Assembly: GCA_964017185.1 (NCBI GenBank)
Contig: OZ024874.1
Location: forward strand, 13,325,957-13,389,956
Reading direction: 5' to 3'
DNA from: Rugalucina vietnamica
Taxonomy: Eukaryota; Mollusca; Bivalvia; Lucinida; Lucinidae
DNA: 64,000 bases
Part shown: positions 42,938 to 54,500 of the stretch, one piece after another
Numbering within the stretch: the first letter of the stretch is position 1
Layout of the letters: every line of letters begins with the position of its first letter
Made by a program: the position numbers and the translations under genes
Notes under the pieces: model-generated
What the model saw: only the letters and a program-made list of their open reading frames with translations
Told to the model about the DNA's origin: nothing
Database searches by the model: none

Positions 42938-44254
42938 CCATGTTTTCATGTTTAATGCCGATACCAATGCCGACAAAACTGCACTTTAGAATTTTGCAAT
43001 TGCTTATTGGAACTTTTGGCGGCCATTTTGAATATTTAATTAGAAAATTTCAAAATAATAAACAATGAATATATTTTATATTTCAAAACAAATATGATGA
43101 ATTATTGCCAAAATCGTTCGCGTTTCTAACAGCAAGGCAAAAAAAAAATGGTAGTAACAAAATCAGAAAAAGATTATAAATCAGATAATACGTACTTTCT
43201 GGAAACTGACAGTTGTTATTCGTTTATGCAATTTAGCTACAGATATTTACTTTTTCAAGTATACTAAGAGCAATTTTAGAAATATTCAATCATTTTCATT
43301 TTAAAACGAAGCATCTAATTGTAATTTATAGCTCAAACGAACCAAAGAGCCATCCGCTTCAAATGGGAAATAGTTATAATGCGATTTTGTAAACATGTAA
43401 AATTGTTCATATAAATGTGTCTAAACTGAAAATAGATTTCTGATTTCTCAGAATATCATCGCTGATCATAAAGGACCAAAGGACCAAACAGAAAATATAA
43501 TCTATATTATATTATATTTTTGTGAGTACACCCTGTTCTTTAGAATCACACTAGGGATGTGTGTGGAAACTATATAATTTTACATTCTGCAAATGTGTTC
43601 ATAGTTGAGGGCAATATTTTATGGCATTAAGGTAGTCGCTCTGACCACACTGGCAGCTATGAAAATTGGTTTCAGGGATGCAAGATAGATCTTACATGTA
43701 TAATCCATCCAAAACCTTGCAATGGCTATACTTTTTCACTTGTTTTTTTGTGTGTTTTTTTTTTCCTCGAAATTCGTCATTTCTATCAATATATATGAAT
43801 ATACAAATGTGATACTGAGTTTCATTTAGGCCCATGACATCAATGAATTTGTCATATGATATTACTGGTTCAATGACAAAGTTTCACGATGGTAGTTTAT
43901 GCTTAAAATTAGTTTATTTGTGGATTTATAATGATTTTCTGTTATTTTTAATGGTTTCATTGAAGTTCATGAATATGCAAATTGGATAACTTGCATTGCT
44001 TACCATAAGATGAAACAGAAATGTATAGGCTTTAAAATGAGGCAATGTCCGGTGGTCTAGTGCGGGTAATAGCGGAGATATTACCCATTTTGTATATACA
44101 TCCCCATTCTCAAGAATCATGCTAACGGTTGCCATGAAAAACATGCATTTTGTGATAGTGCAAACAAGTTTTTCTTTGAGCATTTCTGGGGTCCCAATGA
44201 ATGATTTGGCACCCACGAAAAATTGTCCTGTGGGGGTGCAAGGTCAAATTAGCT
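42938..44254. other. AT-rich stretch without recognisable gene
   Basis: A MITE B end lies at 43,440-43,500 (TTTCTCAGAATATCATCGC). A minus-strand frame of 96 codons (44,216-43,926) is unrecognised. Otherwise nothing found. Confidence 0.5.
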
Positions 44255-44335
44255 CCCGGGGCATTATACTAAGAGAAAATATAGTAAGCCGAGTGAGCAG
44301 CTATTTCCAAATAGGCGGCCACTCAATTATTTTAC
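44255..44335 (+). repeat. Repeat A internal fragment
   Basis: AGTAAGCCGAGTGAGCAGC and AAATAGGCGGCCACTCAATT match the middle of A. Neither terminus present. Confidence 0.65.
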
Positions 44336-45019
44336 AAAACCGTTTTTTCTCATAACGCGACTCAAATGATCTTTGTCTATAGGCTGAATGCGCTGGTCAA
44401 GATTTTTTCTGTTACTTATTTTCCTGTTGAATTTCTTTTATCTAATTATTTTAAATTGTTAAAGACCCTTAAACTGATAATACATCCAACCCATGATAAG
44501 CCTCAGTATGGTCAGCTGTCAGATCTGATTGATCAGTTTTCCTTGGAGTACTTCATGTGCATGCAATTTAAAAGACTATTTAGGTTTCGAGTACTGACAC
44601 TTGTTGAAAACGCAATATCATAATGACTTATTCCTTTGACGTTAAAGGGGGAACTACCATAATAGTTTTCCCTAAATTTTGTTGCACTGGAATGTGGTTG
44701 TACAGAATAGCTGGTCAACATTAACACATTCTTAGTTTACATTTTAGGAGGCGGGCTTAAGAAATTTTAATAAGTTAAAAACCGTAAAACTACAAAATTA
44801 CTGAGGTTATATACACACAACATGTGAAACTATTGGCTCACAACTAACAACTAATCCTCCATATAAGATTATTTTTAAACATGTGAAAACAGAGGAACTG
44901 TGTATCAAATCATGCATCTGGTAATTTTAATAGTGGAATATGCCATTTATCTAATAAAGCTTTAAAGGTGGTATATATGACAAGAAGTAGATTTCATACG
45001 TCTGAAGTGATAGAGGATA
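44336..45019. other. No gene recognised
   Basis: AT-rich, with small open frames of no recognisable content and no repeats shared with the rest of the window that I could see. Confidence 0.5.
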
Positions 45020-45166
45020 TTTGCTTTTTTGAGGTGAATACCAAATATATTTCATCGAGTGAGTTGAAAACATCAGAATTTTCACGAGTGCGCAGCACGA
45101 GTGAAAATTATTATGTTTTCAACTCACGAGATGAAATATATTTGGTATTCACCGAAAAAAAGCAAA
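45020..45166. repeat. Foldback palindrome with 71-bp arms and 5-nt loop
   Basis: Left arm from TTTGCTTTTTTGAGGTGAAT to TTTTCACGAGTG, loop CGCAG, then the right arm CACGAGTGAAAAT to CCGAAAAAAAGCAAA. About 90% arm identity. Single copy here. Confidence 0.9.
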
Positions 45167-45419
45167 TTTTCTTTTTATTTTATACAATGCACAGGCATTT
45201 TCCAATGCACAAGGTAGGCGGTGAAAATGCAAAAACAAAAAATTTTTGAAAACACGAATAATTTTGGTACCACATTGTTCCTTATGTTCTAACTAAGAAA
45301 ATGAATACCCACACTTTATGTTTTTGTTCATAAATAACGGAGTTATAGGCGTTTGAATTTCTGAAGTGAGACACATTTAATGACGTCAAGTAAATGGAAA
45401 CGTCAGAAGTAATCCAAAA

Positions 45420-45500
45420 AATCTGACGTCATTACAGTGACGATATAGGCTGATATCAGTCACTAGTGACTTTTGATATCAGTGAGATTTGATATCAGTG
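45420..45500. repeat. GATATCAGT inverted and direct repeats
   Basis: CTGATATCAGTCACTAGTGAC, then TTTGATATCAGTGA twice. Can fold on itself; no match elsewhere in the window. Confidence 0.6.
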
Positions 45501-45591
45501 AAATTTCATATCAATGAAAATACCAATTTTATCAAGTTTTGATATACATTGGGTTTCACTGTAAAGTATAAAATAAAATGCAAAATTATTA

Positions 45592-46128
45592 TTGAAACTG
45601 TTTGATGCATGTGTCAAGCCTGTACTCTTATATGGAAGCGAACTATGGTCGGTATTTAATTTGAATCTTTCGAAAAAGTTATCAGGTGAACAAGAGTGTG
45701 CTCTTGAGAAAACTTTCGATTCCTTTCTACCAGAAAAGATACACACGCGATACTGTAAGTACATACTAGGGGTGGGCAAGTATGCTTGTAACATGGCTCC
45801 TAAAGCTGAATTAGGTCGTTTTACTATCGCTATCTCTGCCTTATTACAGTCAATTAAATATTGGTTATATTTGTTACAAAACCCATTTGAAAAAGCGACA
45901 AGATTTTCATATTTATCGCTAACGTATAATGATGGTGAAGCATTTGGCTCATTTAACCATCAAATAGGTTGTCTACTGAAATATCTTGGCTTTAACCATG
46001 TTTGGCATAATAAAGGAACAATGTCTGTTAATAATAAAGGAACAATGCATAATAATAAAGGAACAATGCATAATATATTATGCATTAGTCTGATTCAGGT
46101 TGTTAGGGATTCTAATATGTTAAAATGA
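45592..46128 (+). pseudogene. LINE reverse-transcriptase C-terminal fragment
   Basis: Open for 178 codons. LFDACVKPVLLYGSELWS and LGVGKYACNMAPKAELGRF are typical of the region after the thumb of LINE polyproteins, followed by SALLQSIKYWLYL and LGFNHVW. After that the frame runs into a three-fold AATAAAGGAACAATG repeat (46,012-46,075), which is not LINE protein. The N-terminal RT and endonuclease are absent on this strand. Confidence 0.75.
46012..46075 (+). repeat. Tandem AATAAAGGAACAATG repeat (x3)
   Basis: Three 15-21-bp units give the peptide NNKGTM repeated. It arose at the broken end of the LINE fragment. Confidence 0.85.
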
Positions 46129-46134
46129 CTATAG

Positions 46135-47090
46135 TCATTTACAGACACATTTGCCAAAGATTGTGATACTCTGTATCACACATTCATATATAAGATTGAA
46201 TAGTTTGCAGATACATTGCAACATATTTGTACTGCAATTTTTTAGCATTTCATTACTTATGGTATCAAAACCAACACATGTATTATTCCTTAGTGTCCGA
46301 ATTGCATTAGTAACTTCCTTGACAGTAATATGTTCATCAAAATTATTTTTCAATGTAGCTATGCCAATTTCATAATCACATTCTTCTACCCTTACGCTTA
46401 AGAGACTATTAAAATAGCTATGCCATTCATCAGGAGAGATATTTGAGCTAGGGTCATTCTGTTCGGCTTCTCCATTTTTGAATTTATTAATCACATTCCA
46501 AAAGGTTTTAGAATCTTTACTCTCTAGATCTACCAGAGATGACAAGAGTTTAGATTTATATTGACGTTGTTTTTTTCTTATTAATTGTTTATAGCTTTTG
46601 CGGAGTTTGTAATAATTCTTCAGCTTGTTTGTATCATTACAGTTGCTAGTAAGAGAACGGGCAGTTGATTTTAAGTTTCTATACAGAGTATCACAATCCT
46701 GGTCAAACCATTTTTTTATGTTTGCGCACTGTTTTTCGTTTCTTGGTATGTTGCAATGCTAACTTTGAGTGGGTGTTAATATCTGAACTTATTTGTTTAA
46801 ATATAGATGAAAGTTCTGATGCTGTTTCATTTATACCTTCAGCATTATTCTCCCTAATTGTAAGTTGGAAGTTTTGTAAAAGCCTTTCTATGTCTGGAGA
46901 AATAATTTTTTTCTTTAAATAATTTTTCAGTAAGCTTTGACCATTTTAATCCTACTGGAGGTGGACGACCTAATTTATCCTCCTGTCTGCTTATATCTAA
47001 GTTGAGACACGTAGTTATCTGGCTATGATCAGAATGAATAGTAAACTCTTCAACTTTGAAATAACTAATATGCATATATGTTTCTGTCAT
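46135..47090 (-). pseudogene. LINE endonuclease end and RT start, head-on to the preceding fragment
   Basis: 47,090-46,854: KVEEFTIHSDHSQITTCLNL includes the SDH motif that closes AP-like endonucleases. 46,545-46,135: KTFWNVINKFKNG, SPDEWHSYFNSLL and NTCVGFDTISNEMLKN are the linker and first RT block. The two parts are in different frames. It stops where the plus-strand fragment begins, so the two opposed pieces together span a whole LINE ORF, but not in a single-element order. Confidence 0.75.
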
Positions 47091-47511
47091 AATCCTGTAT
47101 ATATGTTTCTGTCATAATCCTGTATGTTTTGGATTGAATGCAGATTAAATTTTGAATCTTTGACTCTTTGAATCTTTGCATTTCCGCCATGACCCTTTCT
47201 CAGAACTGATTTTGTGCGAATATCACGGCACGTACCACAGAATACTAGTACTTTTATATGAGTATCATTGTACATTCGATATAACTGTATTTCCCATGGG
47301 GAGAACTTAATTGAATTCAACGAATTATTTCTGTTTACTGAATCTCAATTAGGCTTACAGACTTCATTAAGAAACCCCTTGAAGAAATTATGTAAATACC
47401 CTGGGTAATATCGGAATTTCCATACCAAGCGAAAAACAAAGCAATAAGGTTCGTTCCCCACTGAATATCTATCTCTTTAGCAACTAGAATACAATTAAAA
47501 ATAATAGACTA

Positions 47512-47594
47512 GACTAGAATAGAATAGAATAGACTAGACTAGTCTAGACCAGACTAGACTAGAAGACTAGAATAGAATAGAATAGAATAGAATG
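47512..47594 (+). repeat. (TAGAA/TAGAC)n pentanucleotide microsatellite
   Basis: About 16 imperfect 5-bp units switching between AGAAT and AGACT. Confidence 0.9.
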
Positions 47595-47752
47595 TGTTTA
47601 CTCGCGAAAACTCACAGAAGAACCACAAAGTCACTAACAATATCAGTTTGTGGCATATTGCGCCGCGCATCCTGGTACTATGCCTGAACAAGTTCTATTT
47701 TTATTGAAACCGTGGAATGCGTATACATATATGCATATTATATGTAATCAAT

Positions 47753-47946
47753 TGAGCCACTGCATAAGAAAACCAGCAAAATGCATGGAAGAAAACAAAG
47801 GCGCAGATCAGCTTCGCGGATAGTACAATCCCTCTTCTCCTAAAACCGAAATTTCAGGATTCTAGCCTGCTTCTGTGACTGTACAGGCTGGTTTGTGTTG
47901 GACCTGGTCGGAAACCAAATCGTTGGTTTTCTCACGCACAGACTCA
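47753..47946. mobile_element. Hairpin element E, copy 5 (one hairpin arm deleted)
   Basis: TGAGCCACTGCATAAGAAAA to TTTTCTCACGCACAGACTCA. The right half of the core palindrome is lost (GATCAGCTTCGCGGATAG). Confidence 0.75.
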
Positions 47947-47956
47947 ATTAATAATC

Positions 47957-48214
47957 TTAATCGTTTGGCAATATCAATATGGTTATGCTGCGTATTCGAT
48001 TCGCTTGCTGAATTTCGTTTAACCGTTGTCTTCCAGTTTTCCTCCAGTTAGAGACTAAAGCTAGCATTTGTGAAAGCAGAGTATGATTGTGAACTTGAAG
48101 TAATTTATAAACTGATCGGCCTGAATTCACCGTGACCTTTGCCGCGTATTTCGCCTTTGTATGAATGAAACCGGAACAGGTTTTCTGATGGTTCGGTACA
48201 TTAATGTATCTCAT
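47957..48214 (-). pseudogene. Possible FLYWCH-type zinc-finger remnant
   Basis: Minus-strand frame with TCSGFIHTKAKYAAKVTVN, YKLLQVHNHTL and NWRKTGRQRLNEI. The spacing C...KYAAKVTV...HNH recalls FLYWCH domains (C-x-AR-x-T...HNH) often linked to Mutator-like transposases. The second Cys is a Tyr, and the start of the domain is not visible. Tentative. Confidence 0.3.
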
Positions 48215-48960
48215 AGGTTCTCTAATTAACCCAGTGCCTCGCCAAAATCTTCAAAACTGCAAAGAGTCAGCCAAATTTACATGATGTATGTATAGGTCTG
48301 TGAGTTGTGAACTAGCGCGTAACTCTAATGGCCAACCTAAAAGATGCAAATTATTATGTGATGGCTCGAACTAGCGCATGTCTGAATTAGACAAAGGCCA
48401 TTTGGGTGGTTTTGCTTCGCTCAGTCACACACATAGTCGGAATTCATATTTCTGAAAAAGCGATAATTGAATTCCAAATTATTCCATTCAAAGAAAGATT
48501 TCTCAGAACTCGTAATTGTATTCCCTACAGGCTTATCTTCCTACATTTAAACATTAGTTTGGTGAAATAAGAAAGATGTCAAAAGGAAATTTAAAGTATC
48601 TAACCATTTAAACCTAGAAAACAAGATCAGATCACATAAGACACACACCAGTAACTATAGCAAGAGAAAAAGTCTAGACCATTGAAAAGTGGATTAAGCA
48701 GAGAGAATGTACGGCATAGAGGCCAGACTTAATAGGACAGAAACCATCCTCCGTCGTGGTGTATTCTTGCGCAAGTTACACTTTGCCCATAATAGTACTG
48801 ATCAAGTACCCCTAACTCAACTGCTTTGATAAATTGGTTGTCTAGGACTTTAAACCATATATAAGATAAGAAGAATCAGGCATTGATACAATTAAATCTT
48901 AAGTACCAACCTATATTTCTAATGGGGAAAAATGACAATATAAAACACCACAAAAATTTT
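48215..48960. other. No feature recognised
   Basis: About 750 bp with no repeat shared with the window and no conserved open frame. Confidence 0.5.
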
Positions 48961-48966
48961 AACATC

Positions 48967-49490
48967 ATTTGGCCGAACGAGGCTGTTCGTTCTCTTTCAC
49001 ACCAAGCACATTGAAAGAAATCAAACGGTATAAGGAATCAAAATGCTGTACGTGTCCCTGACTTTTGACGGGGACTTTAAGGCGGCAGCGTCGTTTAAAG
49101 AAAATGAAACGTTTCCGCTGACGGATAACCATTGATAAGACAGTATTCCAATGTCTCGAAGCATTTTTAATCCGAAACTAGTGGACTTAGATTATCCAGG
49201 CATTCGCAAAATGGAACATGGAAGTAATGAAAAGTGCGACGTTGACGAGCGCGCGCTACTCTTGCGTCAAATTCAATCATAGTTTTTTCTCTAAATTTGA
49301 CAAGCGTTTGCAGAGATAAATGAAAGTTTTTATTGGCAGTAATGCGAAAATCAATGCGCACAAGTACACGATTAACTATTCGTCAAGAGCATATAAGCTA
49401 CTTGCTATTCGTGGATTGAAGGTCCCGTTTTAGATCCCGGTAGCAGTTGAAAGATACGGGGCCAGCTATTGTACGTCAAAAATTTGCTTG
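48967..49490 (+). pseudogene. Actin-like relic 4
   Basis: Colinear with 4,605-5,149: AERG at the start, then MLYVSLTFDGDFKAAASF, ENETFPLTDNH, LDYPGI, the KCDVDE-like stretch, KINAHKYTINY. It retains the ETFPLTDNH stretch (the SYELPDGQ region of actin) that the 4,285 copy has lost, so the two decayed independently. Many frame breaks. Confidence 0.7.
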
Positions 49491-49976
49491 AATGTGTTGT
49501 CGAACTTTCAAGACCGCCAGTTCTATAATTACTCTTAGAAATAAATATTTGGCTGTATTAACCATGACTGCAATGACATCGCAATAAAATTGCAATAACA
49601 TTAGGCTAAGCGTAGGCATGTTTACGGAACTTGATTTTAATTTAGAGGATTTTGCACAAACTTTGTTATGGATACCATTAATGAAAGAGCTAAAACATGA
49701 TGATAGAGTGCTTAAATGTTTTCGATCACGCGATAATTCGTTTTGAACAGAGTTATTTCTTAGAGCCTATTCTTAATATAGTCAGTTTAAAAAAAAATGC
49801 TTCTATAATTGATAATTGATTTACAACTTAACGTTTGTTGCTGACATACATGTAGATCTTGGACATTTGATCGGACCACAGTGTAAACGACAAATGCAGG
49901 AACTGTTTAAACTCCGTAAGCTTAAGATCTCAACTCGTTAAGTAAGCGCTGACTACAAGCAAATATACTGCTTTTG

Positions 49977-50022
<46 letters not shown>

Positions 50023-50390
50023 AAAAACGTGAGAATCCTTTGCGTCACAGTTAATGAACAAAAAATAACAGTGTATTTGTAATATTACCATTTTTAAATT
50101 TTAACGAATCATTAACTAACGACATGGTTAATTTGGAACAACTGGCCCCAGATTATTATAAAATCTGACTCAAGTGGGATCTAAATTACATTAGATCATT
50201 TGCGTGTTGTTGGTAATCCATTATCGTATTAAGAACCTATATTGTCTGGAAGCTTTAAAAGCTATTTATTCTCAGCATTAAATCATATTTTATGGTTATG
50301 TGCATATTTTCTGTATCAGTTAACCGTAAATTCTTAGATCTTGTCAATATCTTCCAAGTTACTTAACCCAAATTACTGATACAGATTGAT
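49491..50390 (+). repeat. Unit Y, landmark copy 8
   Basis: Actin 3' flank (ATGATAGAGTGCTTAAATG, TTTCGATCACGCG) to the landmark at 50,210-50,290, interrupted by a poly(T) of 44 (49,978-50,021). Confidence 0.75.
49978..50021 (+). repeat. Poly(T)44
   Basis: Uninterrupted T-run followed by GAAAAACGTGAG. Confidence 0.95.
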
Positions 50391-51880
50391 AATTCTCATT
50401 AATATGTTCATTGCTCTTAAAGGATCTCAGTTTTAATTTTCTTTTGCTATTACTGCAGATGATGCTGGGCCGGTACATCATCCATAGAACAGAATATATT
50501 TTTCTTTTGGTCCAGCGGGGATATTCTGAATCATAAATCTATAATCGGTTTAGATCCATTTTTTGACCAGCCTTTAAAGGGCTTTTTTTCTTTATTTGGT
50601 CCCATTTGGGTTATACTAGTATAATTCGACTACCCTCTTGAAAGTTGCAAAATTACAATCATTCTTTTTTGCTCCATGCTGCCAAATCTAAAGAATCACT
50701 GGCTAGGTTTAAGTAGCCGAAACCGCGGATTTGCCCATACCCTTTCTCATTAACATGTTCACTACTCATAAAGGATCTCAAAGTTTTGTTGTTGTTTTTA
50801 TAATAAGTACATCATCAATTCTTAAATAATGTGGGAGTGTTATTCTTTTACTGTCCATTGCGTCCATTTGACAGTATAACAGACTGATGCCGTGATGTTA
50901 CATGTACGTAACATCTAGAGCTATCCCAATGCTACCGAAAATCAAGTATTGTATTTGCTACATTCATTCTGAAATTCGGGTTCGTTTTCAGGCTACAGTC
51001 AGTTTAGGACTGACTTTCATGACTATAAAGTTCGGTTGATAATGAAATACAGGCCCATATGGAATAGAATATATGATTTTCTTTTTCATAATGTCTTAGT
51101 TTTAAGGTCAGTAACGAACTGGTGAACACGCTTGGGAATTCTTGACATTAACAAATGTTATACATGTAGCTGTTTCTGTGCCTTATTAGCCTCAATAATA
51201 ACTCGACGTGAAACACCTGCTTTTCTATGTAAGCTGATATAATATATGAGAAATTTCGGTGCCTTTGCACGTAGGACTGAGTAAGCACCGGGCAAACGTT
51301 GATCTATTTCTGTATAACCCACTGCTGCAACAAGTATTAGCTTTTCTAAAAAGCTGGTAGGCGTTTAGCTAAATTTCGGTGTACACAGTCTTGCAGTGTT
51401 GTGAGTAGATACTTTGTTGAGTTTAACGTTTTTGTCAACATAATCTGTAATATCATGATGGCGCCTGGTTGTGATAGTGAGCCCAATGCTCACTTTTACA
51501 GTGGCCTCACTGCTGTATCAGATCCCAGACACTACTTGATATCACCCATAGTCACATTATACTGACACTTTTTTTAGCCAAACTTAATTTCGATGCCTGG
51601 TCTTAACTATATCGCGAATCGATGGGTTCCTCCGGGATTCGTCCCATTAATATCTAAAACACGATAAATGTGGTTTTCACGACCAAACTATGTGGTGTAC
51701 CTAAATTGATATACGCTGTTATACTGAGGTGACCCCAACTTGTGGTGCGCAACTAATCTAGACAGCGGTAAATAGTTGAACCAGTGTAGACCGGAAGAAA
51801 CAAGAATAAAGTATTGAACAAACACTCCCAGGTATGGTCAAAATTGTGTAAGTGCTCCAGCGTACATATGACTTAAAGAG
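50391..51880 (+). repeat. MITE B/C debris and Y body, then unassigned DNA
   Basis: 50,400-50,790 carries the 140-bp repeat and B ends in reverse (GGTCCAGCGGGG, AAGTTGCAAAATTAC). 50,830-51,300 is Y body. 51,300-51,880 shows nothing I can name. Confidence 0.55.
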
Positions 51881-52555
51881 ATTGTGGGCAAAATTGCAAT
51901 AACATACAGGCTAGCTGCGCGTAGGCATATTTACGGTACTTGATTTTAATTTAGAGCTTTTTCCGCAAACTTTGCTATGGATACCATAAATGATCGAGCT
52001 AAAAACGTGATGACAGAGTGCTAATGTTTTCGATCACGCGACAATTCGACTTACTGGCGTATCGTGTATTATTATACACGTTCGTTACTGGTTTTAAAGT
52101 TAACAATTTGTTGCAAAAATTGTGAATTTACTTTTGTTGTTGGCATAGATCTTGGACACTAACTTCGTTTTGGAGCACAAGATAAAAGACAAATACATGA
52201 ATACGCTTTATTAAAAAATCTAAATTCAGCGAGATATTCAAATTGCGTGATGTTGGTAATCTCCATTATCGTATCGATGTCATATCCGAAAGTGCCTATC
52301 ATATTATTGTCTGGGAGCTCTGAAAGCAATTTATTCTCTCATATTTTATGGTCATGTGCATATTTCCTGCATGACTTAGGAGTATCATCTGGTGTTTTGG
52401 TGCAGACGTTTACCCGTGACTTTCGTATCTATTAATCTCGCTTGACTCTATATGTTACGTAATGGCATACCATATAAGGCGTCTGCGCTTTAAGCCCAGT
52501 AACGAACTGGCGATTCTAATCATTTACTATCATACTTAAAACAATATTAATGGAG
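51881..52555 (+). repeat. Unit Y, landmark copy 9
   Basis: AAATTGCAATAACA, AGTGCTAATGTTTTCGATC, landmark 52,250-52,340. No actin relic at this junction. Confidence 0.75.
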
Positions 52556-52562
52556 TACCAAA

Positions 52563-52605
52563 GCAGTAGTAATGGATGGCACTATAGGTAGTGTCACCCA
52601 TTACT
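52563..52605. repeat. Small hairpin (TAATGGATGGCACTA)
   Basis: TAATGGATGGCACTA pairs with TAGTGTCACCCATTA around a short AGG loop, immediately left of hairpin E. Confidence 0.7.
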
Positions 52606-52610
52606 GTTAA

Positions 52611-52794
52611 TGAGCCGTGACGCGTCAAAACCGGTCTTTGAGATTTCCGACCAGGTCCGACACAAACCGAATTGTACAGTCACAGAAGAAGGCTAGAAGC
52701 TTTAAATTTCGGATTTAAGAAGAGGGATTGTACTATCCCTGATCTGCGCCTTTGTTTTCGAATGGGCAAAATCCGGCTTTCTCGTGACGAGGCC
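52611..52794. mobile_element. Hairpin element E, copy 6 (core partly deleted)
   Basis: TGAGCCGTGACGCGTCAAAA to CTCGTGACGAGGCCG. Only CTGATCTGCGCC remains of the central palindrome. Confidence 0.75.
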
Positions 52795-53020
52795 GTTGTG
52801 TAGCTGTTTCTGTGTTGAATTATCCTTTAAAAAGAACTTGACAAGAAGCACCTGTGGTTCTCTTTATGTGGATAAGATATGAGAGTTTTCTTTGCCATTA
52901 CAGCTGGCCACCGTCTTCTACTTGGGTTTTCACGAAAAACGGCTGGAGATGGCACAGTTTATGCCCCGAGAAAAATTTCACCACCAGAATTGAGTTTTCT
53001 GTTACACTTGAAATTTCACT

Positions 53021-53105
53021 CCAAGGTTCCACTCCAAGAATCCACTCTAATACTCCACTCCATAACTCCAACCCAAGACTCCAATCCATGACTCCACTCC
53101 ATAAA
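53021..53105 (+). repeat. ACTCCA-rich minisatellite
   Basis: About eight imperfect units of CCACTCCA-A/T, reading Ser/Pro/Leu-rich in plus frames and Trp/Leu/Glu-rich in minus frames. Confidence 0.85.
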
Positions 53106-53377
53106 ATACACAGTGCTTTATTCAGATCAAGCATTTTTTTGTCTGGTAAGCATTGCTTTTTTTAAGCAATTTACTTTAAGAATTGACATGCATACGCGCT
53201 CGATTTAAATACGTATTGGCTTATTTGATATCTAAAGTAAAAGCTAAACAATACCTATGTAAAATCAGATCAACAACCCAAAACATAGACCACAAGTCGT
53301 CCAACGACGAATTTATATCGGGACGATTAATGGATGAACTATACTATACTGAGGGGTAAAAGAAAGTACCATTTCCG

Positions 53378-53378
<1 letters not shown>

Positions 53379-53464
<86 letters not shown>
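53379..53464 (+). repeat. (TG)43 microsatellite
   Basis: 43 perfect TG units. Confidence 0.98.
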
Positions 53465-53467
<3 letters not shown>

Positions 53468-54350
53468 TCGTCAACAACAGTCATTTCGTTTATTATATTG
53501 TGTTATTTTCCTGGACATAGATGCTGGAGAATAACAACTACCACACGCGAAGAGCCCAACGAGAAGCTTTTAAATAAAATCAATCTTTCCAAACTTAGGG
53601 CCATTAAATTTCTTTAATAGGGGTTTCAAGTTCCTCAATCGCAAATGAATTATAATCTAAGGCTGCTAATTACTCTAAGCATTAACGCCTGCCTATCTCA
53701 ATCCATTAAGTCGGAAAATTTCAGTTTGAGAAAATCGATTAGATGTCGTATCCATCATTAGCTTCTAAAACAAAAACTATTAGCTGCAGAAGAAAATGCA
53801 ATAATAAAAATCGACTCTTCTTTCAGACAACGTACTAATCTATTAAAGATTTGCATACATTAGAAAACAAACTTTACTGCTAAAATTCGTATTCTATAAG
53901 GACCACTTAATTCTTCCCATATATCGTAGTTCAAGGCCACAATAATTAACCTTAATTTAATGCCAATCCCAAAAGACCCAGAATATGCTTTTCATTTGCA
54001 ATATTTCAGAATTCGCCTCAAACGTTTCTGACTGCAAGAAATTTGATACAGCGACTGCTCTGCCAAAGCCCATAGAAATTGTTTTCGAAATTAAGATTTT
54101 ACTGAAAAGTACAAAAAATAACATCAGCTCAAACATGATGGGCCATTGCAAACACGTTTGAATCTCACACAGTCAGTGTTTGCTGAAATGTATTTAAAGA
54201 CTGACTTTCGGAGAAATGATCAATGTGAAGTCAATTTTTTTTTAATTGAATATATGTATTTTCCAAAAAAAAAAAAAAATAAATAAAAAATAAAAAAATA
54301 AAGTGCCATCGTTTCAGGATTTCAAAAAGTGCATATGAGACAAGCCAAGT
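53465..54350 (+). repeat. Unit Y distal part, landmark Z copy 5
   Basis: 53,620-53,830 is landmark Z. 53,830-54,190 is colinear with 40,860-41,230 (including the RAVAVSNFLQSET reverse frame). AT-rich to 54,350. Confidence 0.7.
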
Positions 54351-54354
54351 TTTG

Positions 54355-54500
54355 CTTGCGGGTGTGTCAGGTGGTTTTTCTCCCGGTTCTCCCGTTTTCG
54401 CCCCACCTACTGATTGGCCCGCCTCAAATGAGCTGAAATAATCTTGAAAGGGACGTAAAACTGAATTAAAAATAAATAAATAAATAAATAAATAATAAAA
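54355..54500 (+). repeat. Retroposon 3' end with (AAAT)n tail
   Basis: TCCCGTTTTCGCCCCACC, AAAGGGACGTAAAACTGAAT then about seven AAAT units. The reverse counterpart at 24,385-24,475 lacks the tail. Confidence 0.65.

Noticed and set aside
43926-44216. 96-codon minus frame as a gene
   Set aside because: No recognisable domain, no supporting splice context, and AT-rich single-copy surroundings; evidence insufficient.
45592-47090. Twin-primed (5'-inverted) LINE insertion
   Set aside because: The order of the opposed pieces is the reverse of what twin priming gives, and no common tail or target duplication was seen.
52854-53165. 103- and 70-codon frames with Pro/Ser/Leu repeats
   Set aside because: They read through the ACTCCA minisatellite and Y flank; no conservation with other Y copies.
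53378-53617. Cys-Val repeat open frame
   Set aside because: Translation of a (TG)43 microsatellite.
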